DNA from: Pegoplata infirma
Taxonomy: Eukaryota; Arthropoda; Insecta; Diptera; Anthomyiidae
Assembly: GCA_963921195.1 (NCBI GenBank)
Contig: OY992536.1
Location: 289,435,530 to 289,499,529, forward strand
Direction: 5' to 3'
Length of the DNA: 64,000 bases
Below are positions 44,955 through 55,440 of the stretch, one piece after another. Made by a program: the position numbers and the translations under genes. Under the pieces are notes generated by a model. The model was not told the DNA's origin and made no database searches. It saw only the letters and a list, made by a program, of their open reading frames with translations. Each line of letters starts with the position of its first letter. Within the stretch, counting starts at the first letter, position 1.

Positions 44955-45035
44955 AATTTGGCACGATGGGTAGAGTGTCTGGAATGTAGTTGATTGCGGG
45001 ATCAATTCCCCAAAATTTTATTAAAATTTTTTAAA
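44955..45035 (+). other. tRNA-like Pol III module
   Basis: TTGGCACGATGGGTAGAGTG forms a D-arm-like hairpin (GGCAC with GTGTC) and an A box. Thirty bases on, TTGCGGGATCAATTCCCC gives a B box variant (GGATCAATTCC). A T run follows at 45026. The acceptor stem does not pair, so this is a tRNA-derived repeat part and not a functional tRNA gene. Confidence 0.55.
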
Positions 45036-45485
45036 AAAATATTTCAATAGAAAATTGTAAAAATAACCTACGAAATCATTAATTTTTTATTGTTTTGGTA
45101 GGTTATTTTTTGGAATTTGTTGGTAAAAATAACAGAACTATCATTAATTTTTAATGTTTTCGTAGGTTATTTTTTTCGAATATGAAGTAAAAAATAGTGA
45201 AAAAAACGTAATTTTTTAATGTTTAATGTTATTTATTTTAGAAAATTTTGTCAACAGTAAAAAAAAAAAATTCATTTGTGTCTGCAATTTCAGATCATGT
45301 TGGTAACCCTTGCGAAATAATGTAAGAGACAAAAAAGTTGAAAGAAATTATGAAGTGAGGTTGAGATTGCTAGAAGTAGAATTGTAGTGTTGGAAACTGT
45401 CAAAATTTATTCTGTAGAAACTATAAATATTCACATATATAAAAAACAGTTTTCATTAACAAGACAAACCGACATTTAAAATCCT

Positions 45486-45525
45486 ACTGATGATGAAACT
45501 AACTGGGGTGTTTGAAACCGGTATG
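45486..45525 (+). other. Hammerhead-like core motif
   Basis: CTGATGATGAAACTAACTGG is followed by GGTGTTTGAAACCGG. The CTGATGA...GAAAC spacing resembles the conserved core of small hammerhead ribozymes found in Penelope-like retroelements. Stem II is weak (AAAC with GTTT) and no GUH cleavage triplet is placed convincingly. A similar motif with a strong stem occurs at 45994-46023. Confidence 0.3.
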
Positions 45526-45764
45526 GGAAATACCAGAAATGTCTATATTTTTTAGAAATTCAATTTTTCTTCTGCATTTTTTCAACTTGAACCCTTATAA
45601 TAAATGCTGATGTTTGTTAAAATAAATGAATAATTACTGGAATGGTTTTCAATTGTTTTTTCACTTGTTTTAAATGTGTTTTTCATTTGTTTTTGCCTAC
45701 AAAATATTTTAAGTGTATTAAAGTTGTTGTTATTCGACCTTTCCAATTTAAATAAATACAAAAT

Positions 45765-46090
45765 TCTTCGAGCTCGAGGACAGTTTTTCCTTGTAAATAA
45801 ATATTATTTTATTCCATTCCAATATTTCGATCCTCTTTGATGATCATCATCTGGGGATTTAGTGAATTTTTATACATACAAAAACTTAAAAATATGTTGT
45901 GAATGCATCGACATCTATTGAGTGCAAGTTTAGATGTCGATGCGTTCACAACATATTTTTAAGTTTTTGTGTGTATAAAAATTCACTAAATCCCCTGATA
46001 ATGATCCTCAAAGAGGATCGAAATATTGGAATGGAATTAAATAATATTTATTTACACGGAAAAACTGGCCTCGAGCTCAAAGAATTTTTT
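45765..46090. repeat. 325-bp near-perfect palindrome
   Basis: Left CTTCGAGCTCGAGGACAG through GTGAATGCATCGACATCTA; right TAGATGTCGATGCGTTCAC through CTGGCCTCGAGCTCAAAG. Only scattered mismatches break pairing; the loop is TTGAGTGCAAGTT. The transcript would be a 150-bp hairpin. Each arm holds the hammerhead-like motif. The plus-strand frame 45899-46189 lies in the right arm and is not a gene. Family not recognised; possibly two inverted copies of a retroelement end. Confidence 0.8.
45994..46023 (+). other. Hammerhead-like core with strong stem II
   Basis: CTGATAATGATCCTCAAAGA plus GGATCGAAAT. The stem GATCCTC-AAA-GAGGATC is perfect and is followed by GAAA. The core departs from CUGAUGA at one base. 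The inverse arm (minus strand, 45829-45860) reads CAGATGATGATCATCAAAGA and GGATCGAAA. Confidence 0.35.
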
Positions 46091-46795
46091 AATTTTTTCT
46101 TCATTTCAGATATTATTATATATCAGATACGATTAGATATAATCAGATCATTTTTTTTTTTAATTTTTCTTGGTAGACATTTTTTATAACAAATACATAT
46201 GTGCTAATTAATTTTGTGAACCCAGATTCAATTCCGAAATCAAAAAAGTAGTGTAGGGTATTTAATATTCGTCTCAGAAGAGTTTTATACTCTTTATTTA
46301 TACTAAAATAAAATTACTTAAAATATTTTTTAACATTTTTTTTGTCAGCCGCAACGCAAAAAATAAGAAAATGAAAATGCATTTCATGCAAACACACTCA
46401 TACGGGCATTTTTATCTTTTTCAAGGATTTTACTTTTCATAATCATGAGAAGATTTTAAATGTTATTGTCAGTGTCAAAATATATGCACAAATGTACAAT
46501 AAAGAATGTTTTATGCGTTTTCCTCATGATACATGTAAAACAAATGTCAACGCATTGTCACACAAAAAATTTATATTAAAAATTTATTTTTAATTTTTTT
46601 TTTTTGCAAAATATGTGAAATGTAATTTCGTTAAAAAAAAATTAAGAAATATTGGCAATTATATTATGATGATTTAAGGCGTATGATTAATATTATTTTT
46701 TTGGATTTAAAATTACTTATACGCCAGGCAGAACTTAAGTAATTTAAAATTCAAGCACAAATGTAAGTAAAAGTATCTTAGTACTGGGGATGAGA
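46091..46795. other. AT-rich spacer, no gene
   Basis: No recognised repeat or ORF. Higher-complexity sequence at 46340-46560 includes CAAACACACTCATACGGGC. Confidence 0.3.
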
Positions 46796-46861
46796 TTTTC
46801 ATGCACTAAAAAATTTAAAACATGCACCTAAAATATGCGCTAAAAATTTCAAAATATGTAC

Positions 46862-47439
46862 TAGAGATGGGCAAATGAGCAGATTAGATCGTGATTCACG
46901 TGATTCACGCGTGATCACGCGTGATCACGCGTGAGTGTGACTGAATTAAATTTTACTCACGTGATTGTGAGTGAGTGTGAGTGGAGAAAAAAATTGCGTG
47001 AGTGAGTGTGCGTGAGTAAGATTTTTGCATGAGTGAGTGTGCGTGAGTCGATTTTTTTGCGTGAGTTCGCGTGATTTTTTTTTCTCTTCAAACATATTTC
47101 CTTTCATACCAAAAAATGCAACAATGAAGTTGTAAAATTTGGCTTTTCTTCCCAAAAAAAAAAAACAAAAAAAAAAAAAATGTAAAATTTCGCTGAACTT
47201 TAAATTTTGCTGAAAATTTTGAAAGATTTTTGATTTTTTTTTGTATAAATAAGAGTTTCGTGAGTGTGAGTCAACGTGAGTGTGAGTGAAGCTTGCGTGA
47301 TTGTGTCACAATTACTCACGTGATTGTGAGTGAGTGTGAGTATAAAAAATATGTTCGTGAGTGAGTGTGCGTGATTCAAAAATTCCTGTCGTGAGCGTGA
47401 GTGAGTGTGAGTCAAAAATCACTCACGCGCCCATCTCTA
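46862..47439. mobile_element. hAT-like MITE (TAGAGATGGGC family), third intact copy
   Basis: Left TAGAGATGGGCAAATGAGC; right ACTCACGCGCCCATCTCTA. Perfect 8-bp duplication ATATGTAC at 46854-46861 and 47440-47447. The subterminal parts repeat GTGATTCACGCGTGATCACG and GTGAGTGTGAGTG. The two minus-strand frames rich in Thr-His-Ser come from these motifs. The interior differs from the 5434 copy, so this is a subfamily. Confidence 0.9.
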
Positions 47440-47549
47440 ATATGTACTAAAAAACCTGGAAATATGCCCTAAAAATAAAATGTGTGCAATAAAAATCTTG
47501 TTTTCATACGAAAAACTTCTTGAAAAGCATAAAATAACGCTAGACTTAA

Positions 47550-47847
47550 GGCTGGGTTAGCCATAAAACGTAACCGTAGCGTAGACTCTATACAATATTC
47601 AGTAAGCAAAAATAGTACAGAACATTTTTATTTATGTTTTGTTTTTTTCCAACGCATGGTATTTTATGTCACGCTAAAACGTAGAGAGAACCTGTTGAAA
47701 ATAGGTTCTCTCTACGTTTTAGCGTGACATAAAATACCATGCGTTGGAAAAAAACAAAACATAAATAAAAATGTTCTGTACTATTTTTGCTTACTGAATA
47801 TTGTATAGAGTCTACGCTACGGTTACGTTTTATGGCTAACCCGGCCT
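47550..47847. mobile_element. 298-bp near-perfect hairpin MITE with TTAA duplication
   Basis: GGCTGGGTTAGCCATAAAAC at the left and GTTTTATGGCTAACCCGGCC at the right; the arms pair over about 140 bases with almost no mismatch and a 9-base loop (GTTGAAAAT). TTAA lies at 47546-47549 and 47848-47851. TTAA duplication points to piggyBac-type or Kolobok-type elements. Non-coding. The related sequence at 20540-20560 lacks the hairpin. Confidence 0.85.
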
Positions 47848-48239
47848 TTAAATAGTAACATTTAAACTTTATGTAAGCAAGATTTTTTTAAAAATTTAGA
47901 CAATCTATAATAAATTAAAAATAAAAAACTTTTTTTCTAATTTCCAAAATAAATTTTTAAAATAATTTTTAAAAAAAATATATTTTAATTTGTGTTTTTG
48001 TTAATTTATTCCAAAATATGCAAAAATATGCACTTAAAAGTTGAAAATATGCACAAAATATGCATTAAAACCAAAATATATACATTTTCACCAAAATATG
48101 CAAAAATACAAATCGATGCCATTTTAACGCAAATTTCTTAATTAAAATATTTTGAAACTCAGCAAATAAAATCGGTAAGAACGCAGTAAAATTTCTGTTA
48201 TATCCGAAAACTGAAATGACAAAAATTTTAGTAAAACTA

Positions 48240-48520
48240 TCCATTTTAGCTGAAAAATATGCTGAAAGTTTGCTAAATCAAATTAAAAATAAGAAAATAT
48301 TTTTTCTTGCTTCCAACATAAATTTTTAAAATTTAAAATAGTTTTTAAAACAAATAAATTTCAATTTGTGTTTTGGTTAATTTATGCCATAATAAGCAAA
48401 AATATGCACTTAAAAGTTGGAAATGTGCACAAAATATACATTTAAAACTAAAATATGCAAAAATATCCATTTTCACCAAAATATGCAAAAACAAATCTAT
48501 GTCATTTTAACTTCAATTTC
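48240..48520. mobile_element. Partial AAAATATGC-repeat element
   Basis: ATATGCACTTAAAAGTTGGA, AAAATATGCAAAAATATCC and AACAAATCTATGTCATTTTA repeat the right part of 46800-48130 in the same direction, suggesting a tandem or duplicated right half. Confidence 0.6.
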
Positions 48521-49291
48521 TTGATTCTGAAAGATTATTGGTTGATATCGCTTTTAGACCATCGACAGAAAACATGCATTTGCATGGAAATCACTTCCCT
48601 ACTTATTACCTAGGAGAGTATTTGGAATCATACAGAGCCGCAATAATTTATCACAAAAGGTTCTTTGTAATAAACCATTTTTCTAGGTTAAATCACGGAT
48701 TTTTTAACAGTTATCTGACCCCTCTAATAGTGTCATTCTAATAGACAATTTAATTTAACCTTTTAAAATGTTTAATTATATATTTAAAATATAAAACAAA
48801 TTAAATCAACTTCATTTAAAAATAACTGCAGTAATTGCAAACTTTTTGTTGTTATGTTGGGAAAAAGTTGCTTGTTGACTTAAACATAATTCGTTAATAA
48901 CAAAAAAAAAAAAAATAAAATTATTTTTAGTTTGCAAAAACATGTTTATTTGAGAATGCTATTAATATATTCAAAACTATTTAAAACTTTTTTAGAAATT
49001 CAGAGTTGTGCTGTTAGTTGTCTCATGTAATTATGTTATACAGTATTTTATATTCCATAATGATGAACTTTTTTTTAAATCTATTACAACGAAGTGCAGA
49101 GTTTGCAGAGTTATTATAATAATAGCATCAATGGCATGTTCACTAAATTTCGCAGAAATAGTTGGGCAATTTTGTGTTTTCGGCAGTTTAAGTTTGTAAA
49201 TATACCAAATTGAACCAGTTGAAAAAATTTTGTGTATCAAGAAAGTTCGTACAAACCCCAGCGTTGCCCGGGTTAGTTTTTAAAATTTGAT
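48521..49291. other. Spacer without recognised features
   Basis: Short frames at 48538 and 49008 show no domain. GTACAAACCCCAGCGTTGCC at 49249 has a GTTGCC word reminiscent of hAT ends, but no partner was found. Confidence 0.3.
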
Positions 49292-50398
49292 ATCCGGATA
49301 TCATCATTTTTTTGAAGGATTTAGGTTAGCTTAAAAGAATGCCGGTATTTTGTTGGGAAAATTTTTGCTCCTTGATTTTTCTGCAGAGCATAAACGGCTG
49401 AATATATCGCAAATCTGCTTTCACCAATCGATTCTACAGCAAAAAATAATACTATGGTCGTTTTTTGAACTCTTAAAAAGAGTTCCAAAAACCCACCACA
49501 GAGGGCGGAAATATAAGGTTTTTCCAGTTTTTTTTTTTTATTTAATTTTTTAAATATGCACAATTAAAGGGCATTTTAAGCTTAACAAAATGGTACCAAA
49601 TTTTCCGTTCTATCACAACCCGTTAAGAAGTTATAAGCTCTCAAAAATGGACAAAAGCTCGTTTTTTGAGATTTTTGATCTCAATTTTCTAGAAAACGTG
49701 ACGTGATAGAAAAATTTGAAAACAAGATTCAGGATCAGTATCGAAATTTTAATCGAAAACGATTTGTACGATCCCAGAATATCATCCAAAAAAACACAAA
49801 AAATGCTCTCAATAATGCACAAAATGTTTTTTTTTTAATGAACTTTGACCTCAATTTCCTCAAAAACCTGACGTTATGAAAAACTTTGGAAACCAGATTT
49901 GGAATCAGCATTGAAAGGCTAATCGAAAACAAGTGTCCAGACCGCTGACCCATCCAAAAATTTTTCAAATTTCGGTCAGTGTTTTATAATTTTGCCACTA
50001 GAAAAAAAACTTTGAAGCCTTATAACTTTTTAATGGGTTGTGATAGAAAGGTGCTTTTTGTACCAATTTTCTTAGCAAAAACTGCCTCTTCATCGTGCAT
50101 GATTAAAAAATATTTAAATTTTTTTTCTAAAAAATTGATTTTTCCGACCCCTGCTGTGGGTTATTGGAATATTTTTTAAGAGTTCGAAAAACTGCTATTG
50201 TATTAATTTTTGCAGTAGAATCGACTGGTGAAATCAGATTTGCAATATATTCAGCCGTTTTTTCTCTGCAGAAAAATCATCTCAAAATCCGCGTTTTCAG
50301 ATGCTTTGAACCACCCCAAGGAGTGAAAATTTTTCCAAAAAAATACCGGCATTATTTTTAGCTCCCCTAAATCCTTTAAAAAAATGATGATATCCGAT
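49292..50398. mobile_element. 1.1-kb fold-back with GGATATCATCATTTTTTT ends
   Basis: Left GGATATCATCATTTTTTTGA, AGAATGCCGGTATTTTGTT and TCTGCAGAGCATAAACGGC pair with right GCCGTTTTTTCTCTGCAGA, AAAATACCGGCATTATTTT and TGATGATATCC. The centre is near 49800. It has four short frames in the arms but no conserved domain. Confidence 0.75.
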
Positions 50399-50447
50399 AA
50401 ACAGATGAAGTGACATAGTCACCAAACGAACTCTAATATTTATAAAC

Positions 50448-50951
50448 TTACTCTTAAGGAAAATTTAATTTTTAATAAGCTTTCTCCTGAGAATATCGGA
50501 ATATCGGATGTGATTTGACAGAGCTGTGATAATTTTTCTAAAAAAAAAAAATTTGGATTTTACATGAAATCGCCGTTCAGACAAAAAAAAAAAACCTAAA
50601 ACGAACATAATGAGAAATTACGTAATTTTTTTTTTTTTAAATGGTTTGGCCCCCTAAATTCGAATTTGACCTTGGAATTGCTTTATCTTATTAAGTTTTT
50701 GATATATCAATTTATGTAAAATATCTCAAATAACTGACGCGAGAGAGCAATTTAAAGGCCAGATTCGGATTCAGCATGCCAAAAACTTTAAAAATATTAT
50801 ACATGACCTCTTATGAATTTTTTTTTTTGCCTGGGTTATCTAAACTGAGATTTCCAGCAAAATCTTAAATTTCTTTTTTAGAAAAACTGTCACAACTCTG
50901 CCAGGATAAAACTCATCGTATTTAAAATAAAATTTTCTTTAAGAATACGTT
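50448..50951. mobile_element. 0.5-kb fold-back
   Basis: ATAAACTTACTCTTAAGGAA and TTGACAGAGCTGTGATAATT (left) pair with AACTGTCACAACTCTGCCA and TTTCTTTAAGAATACGTTTA (right). Ends are only approximate. Non-coding. Confidence 0.6.
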
Positions 50952-51285
50952 TATAAATATTAAGGTTGTTAAAGAACTATTGCAGAAAAAAATCGATAAG
51001 CTCGAAAAATTTTCAAAAAATAAGAAAATTATTCGATATTATAGACAAAACCAATAGATATCCTTTTAGCCCAATTTACACACATGGAAAGCCAAATTGT
51101 TCTTCTATCCAAAACAGCTAAAAAATTTAAAATCGGTTTAAAATTTTCTGGCAAGTTTAATGGGCAAAAACCTATACCATGTCACATCAGAAGTGTTTTT
51201 CACTGTAGCACAGTGTTATTAATATTCAGTACCGTTTTAACAAATGACCTCATGGAGATCCCGGAATGCCAATAAATTTGCGTAC
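50952..51285. other. Spacer with a chance ORF
   Basis: A 63-codon frame at 51084-51275 has no recognisable domain. GTTTTTCACTGTAGCACAGTG near 51195 is a small palindrome. No gene supported. Confidence 0.3.
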
Positions 51286-51517
51286 ACGAAAAATTCGTTT
51301 TTTATTTTTCGTAAAAAAGTCTCAGATTCTGAGATAAATTTCGTATTGAGGAAGTCTGAGATTCTAAGACATTTTTCTTATAGGAGGAGTCTTAGATTCT
51401 GAGAAATTTTTTGTATAGAAAATGTCTCAGATTCTGAGAAATTTTTCGTAAAGAAAAAGTCTCAGATTCTTTGGCATTTTTTGTATAGAAAAAGTCTCAG
51501 ATTCTAAGACATTTTTA
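51286..51517. repeat. TCTCAGATTCTGAG minisatellite, left part
   Basis: Five to six diverged units of AAAAAGTCTCAGATTCTGAG plus AATTTTTCGTATAG. The array continues at 53169 after a mini-me insertion. Same unit as 13060-14290 and 56741-58400. Confidence 0.85.
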
Positions 51518-53168
51518 TACCCTCCAACCACAGTATGGGGGTATACTCACTTTGTTATTACGTTTGTAACGCATAAAAACATAGGTCGGGGAACCCATAA
51601 AGTATATATATTATTGGTCTATAATCGATTCTAAGTCATTCTATGAATGTCCGTCCGTCCGTCCGTCTGTCTGTTTAAAACACGATTCAGTCCAAAATAA
51701 AAGAGCTAGACTCCTGAAAATGGGCACGAATATGTCTCATGATCATAGGCCGGTTAAGTTCGGATACGAGTAAAATCGGACCAGGGCACAGTGGCCGAAA
51801 TGGCCAATCTAGCGGCGCTTAATTCGGAAATGTAAAATAATAATGACTAATGCTTATTTGCGATTATAAAATTTAAAAATAATTAATTTTTAAACAATAT
51901 TTATTTATTTTAATGTATTTTGGGAAATTTATGTGAATATTGGGAGGGTGGTTTGTATGAGGCCTAGAAATTAAAATGGTCCGATTCCATTAAAATTTAG
52001 AGCGATTGTTTATGAATATAAAAAACATTTATTGGTCGAATTTCAAGAGGATATCTTGAATACAATTGTTAGGGGTATTTAAGTAAAACTTGAAGGGGAC
52101 ATTTACATGGGGGCTATGGGTTAACATGGATTGATTTTGTCAAAATTTAATAGGTTTTGTTCTTGCAATATAAGAAACTAAAATTTCAAATTTCAGCCAA
52201 ATCGATTGAAAATTGTGGTCTGTATCGCGTTTATACTGTTTATTTGGACAGCAGATGGACCCTAAACAACCGAGCAACTTGCGCGAACTAGCACGCCATA
52301 CTGAAACTTCACAACAAAAATAACCCAAAATAATAAACAAAACAGGAATTGGACCGAATACGATCGAATTTCAAAAGTTGCAGTCCATGTAACTATAGTT
52401 AATATCACAAATGTAAACTCCTATAATGAACTAATAATAAACTAGATACACACAGGCCACAAACATTTATTTTTTAGTTAAAACATACCTTTTACTTTCA
52501 ATTAAAACTTTTTGGCTCAAAATGTGTAAACAATTGACTCAAAAGTATCAAGAAAAACTCACTGAGTAATTAGGCCCCAAATTCCTTTAATATACTTGCT
52601 GCAGCAAATGTATATTTGAAAGCTTACAGCTGTGCGAATATTAAGAGAAAAACAAAAGTGAAAACGTTAATTTTCTCTGTAAAGTATAGGTAATCGATAC
52701 AGTGCAAAACATTTATCAGTTTTAATTTTTTAATTTTGACTAAAACGCCGCTAGATCAGTGATTTCGGCCACAGTGCAGGGGCAAAAAAGTTACCCTTAA
52801 AGAACTAAAAAAAAAACAAAATTTTTACACCTTTTTTTTAATTTTTGTTAAACAAATGAAACCTTTTTGTATCAGAAGGAGTTCAGAGTCCTGCAATTAG
52901 ACCCCGAGGGCTACAAAATTTAGTTTTTAACGGCCCGCCCCCTTTTGTGGGCGTAGATTTAAAAAAATCATAAGAATTATGAGAAAATGGTATTACTAAA
53001 GTTAAAAAAGCATAATAAATAAATTAGTAAACATTTATCGCGATGGGAACGGTATCCCCATACAGAGCCCCGCCCCACAAAAAATGCCTCTGAATTTTTT
53101 TTATATATTTTTCAACATGTTGGAGGGTATCAAAGATTCGGCACGGCCGAATTTAACACTCTCACTTG
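51518..53168 (-). mobile_element. mini-me-like retroposon inserted in the minisatellite
   Basis: Starts TATACCCTCCAACCACAGTA and GGGGGTATACTCAC, has TATATATATT at 51603-51612, the core CTATAATCGATTCTAAGTCA, then GTCCGTCCGTCCGTCTGTCT at 51649-51672, and ends GGAGGGTATCAAAGATTCGG and CACGGCCGAATTTAAC. It splits a minisatellite unit. A Transib-like element (51787-52776) is nested in it. Confidence 0.82.
51787..52776. mobile_element. Transib-like non-autonomous element (CACAGTG ends)
   Basis: Left CACAGTGGCCGAAATGGCCA and ATCTAGCGGCG; right, read inward, CACTGTGGCCGAAATCACTG and ATCTAGCGGCG. The 5-bp duplication CAGGG flanks it (51782-51786 and 52777-52781). A CAC-starting TIR with a GC-rich 5-bp duplication is the signature of Transib, the family related to RAG1; the left heptamer equals the V(D)J signal heptamer. 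It is 990 bp with no transposase: the minus-strand frame 52140-52340 is too short and has no domain. Confidence 0.75.
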
Positions 53169-53915
53169 TTTTGTATAGAAAGTCTCAGATTCTGAGAAAT
53201 TTTTCGTATATAAATATTCTTAGATTCTGGGAATTTTTCCGCACTGAAAAAGTGTGAGATTTTTCGTATAGAAAAAGTCTCAGATTCTGAGATATATATT
53301 TTCCTAAATAAGTCTCAGATTCTGAGACATTTTTCGTACAGAAAAAGACTCAAATTCTGACACATTTTTCGTATAGAAAAATTCTAAAATTCTGGGAGTT
53401 TTTCGTACAGAAAAAAACTCAGATTCTGAGATATTTTTTGTATAGAAAACGACTCAGATTCTGCAACATTTTTTGTATACAAAAGTAGAAAATTCGAGAC
53501 ATTTTTTGTAAAGAAAAAGTCGTAGATTCTGAATCATTTTTCGAATAGAAAAAGTCGAAAATTCTAAAACATTTTTTGTATTAAAAAAGTTTCAGATTCT
53601 GAGACAATTTTTGTAAGGAAAATGTCTCAGATTCTGAAACAGATTCTCAGATTCTGAGACATTTTTTGTACAGAAAAAGACTCAAATTCTGAGACATTTT
53701 TCATATAGAAAAATTCTTGTATTTTGAGACATTTTTCGCACAGAAAAAGTATGATATTTTGTAACATTTTTCGTACAGGAAACATATCTGATTCTGAGAC
53801 ATTTTTCGTATAAAATAGGTCTCCGATTTTGAGAAATATTTCGTATAAAAAATTTTTCCTATATAAAAAGCTTCATATTCTGATATATTTTTTCCGCACA
53901 GAAAAATTTAACCAA
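53169..53915. repeat. TCTCAGATTCTGAG minisatellite, right part
   Basis: About 20 diverged units of roughly 35 bases with AGTCTCAGATTCTGAGACAT and TTTTCGTATAGAAAA. Point changes are frequent, in contrast to the homogeneous array at 56741-58400. Confidence 0.88.
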
Positions 53916-54675
53916 TATCCCATAACAAAATGATAACAAAAAAATGTATTCTTTTAGTCATCCGACTTTTTATATTCCAGTGGGACCCCAAATTCTTGTG
54001 TGTCCAAGGGCCCCGCCATACCGTAAGACGGCTCTGTTAGTATTTGTTAATAAAGTTATCGCTTTCAATTGAACAACATAATTTGTCTTTCCCAATATAT
54101 TTCTCCAATTTATTTTTTGTCAGTAAACAGTTTAGTTAAATCCTAAAATTTTTTTCGAATTCCCCATATTGTCGAAAATGTTTTTCAATACTGTTTGTTC
54201 TTTTTTTTTTTTTGTTTTATAAAACTAAAACATCTGTATTGTTGTAAAAAATCCTAATGAACCCAGAAAAAAAATGTTTTATTTTGTAAGTCAATTTGTT
54301 GTTACATGTTTCAAATTGGCTTGATTTAACTACAACATCATCAGTCAACAACAGCAAGCAGCAATACAGTAAAAAGTAATCAAAGTTAAGTTGAGTAGCA
54401 ATCAATGAATATGGGGCATTTCACAATAGAAGGAAAATGTGAAGATATTTTTATGCCATTAGGACAGTTTAAGTATGAATTAAGTTCTTACAATCAGAGA
54501 ATTTTGCACAAAAAATATCAAACAACTACATTTGTTCGTTATTTTAAGTCGTGTTTTTTTTAACAACTAACAAAAAAGTACTGTAATGTAGAAATCGTTA
54601 TTTAAAGTAGTTAATTTTAGTTTTTTATCTCTAAAAAATTTTCTAAGTTACACAGTTTTTTTTTTTTTTTTAACT
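53916..54675. other. AT-rich stretch with a MITE remnant
   Basis: 54540-54650 (AACAACTAACAAAAAAGTAC, TTAAAGTAGTTAATTTTAG) resembles the AACTAC-repeat MITE at 39687-40238. The word GAATATGGGGCATTTCACAA at 54408 resembles the end of the large fold-backs, without a partner. No gene. Confidence 0.4.
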
Positions 54676-55440
54676 TACAAGGTAAGTATCTCCACCCTTT
54701 TGAACCGATTTGCATGAAACTTAAAATATATATAAAAGAGACGATTTTAAGGTTGGGGTGTCTCGGCTTATCGGCCATATCAGTGATTCAAAATTTCGTT
54801 GTCCCCTTATGAAACAATGTGGACCTCCGGGAAAATTTCGATAACTCCCGAACAAATAGGAATATCCTCTAGAGCAAAAATACGTGTCGACTTAAATTTA
54901 ATAAAGTTTATTTCGTATTCTTATGGACATCGTAGGTCAATGTCTTCATATAAATACCCCCCAAAATTTACACATTTTCATGAAAAAAGTATTTAACGAA
55001 GCCAAATGTTTACAAGGTTATGACGCCGTTGGATAGGCAATAAAAAAACCTTTCTTCTCATATGTTAACATCATATAGTTTCTTAGAAAGAAATAGCTGA
55101 AAAATCAAAAAAACGATTTTTTCGTCATTTTTTGACCCATGTTTTGAACCCCTAAGTCCGCGACACCCCAACCTTAGAATTGTCTCTTTTATATATATTT
55201 TACATTTCATGCAAATCGGTTCATAAGGGTTGAGATACTTCCCTTGCTAGACAAATTTTGTTCTTCAACGATTTTTTCGTCATTTTTTGACCCATGTTTT
55301 GAACCCCTAAGTCCGAGACACCCCAACCTTAGAATTGTCTCTTTTATATATATTTTACATTTCATGCAAATCGGTTCATAAGGGTTGAGATACTTCCCTT
55401 GTTAGAAAAATTTTGTTCTTCAATTTTACATTTTCAGTTG
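54676..55440. mobile_element. Fold-back with a tandemly duplicated right arm
   Basis: Left ACAAGGTAAGTATCTCCACC, TTGAACCGATTTGCATGAAA and TTAAGGTTGGGGTGTCTCGG pair with right-arm copies. The right arm is present twice with a 155-bp period (55114-55268 and 55269-55423): CGATTTTTTCGTCATTTTTT to TAGACAAATTTTGTTCTTCA. The copies differ at only a few bases. A related single arm lies at 61226-61310. Confidence 0.72.

Larger units (their letters stand above)
44568..45720. mobile_element. Possible TIR element enclosing a tRNA-like module
   Basis: Begins TACACTCAAAAAAATATGTC and may end AAAATATTTTAAGTGTATT. The interior repeats GTAGGTTATTTTTT (44886, 45108, 45166) and TCATTAATTTTT words. The ends are weak and the interior may be two elements. 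The tRNA-like module and a hammerhead-like motif lie inside. Confidence 0.35.
46800..48130. mobile_element. AAAATATGC-repeat element, copy hosting two insertions
   Basis: Words AAAATATGCGCTAAAAATTT, AATATGCCCTAAAAATAAAA and AATATGCACTTAAAAGTTG run through it, and it ends CAAATCGATGCCATTTTAAC like 20385-21830. A MITE (46862-47439) and a perfect hairpin (47550-47847) are inserted. Its own ends are decayed. A further partial copy follows at 48240-48520. Confidence 0.65.

Noticed and set aside
46946..47415. Thr-His-Ser-rich minus-strand ORFs
   Set aside because: Direct translation of the CACTCACG motif arrays in a MITE.
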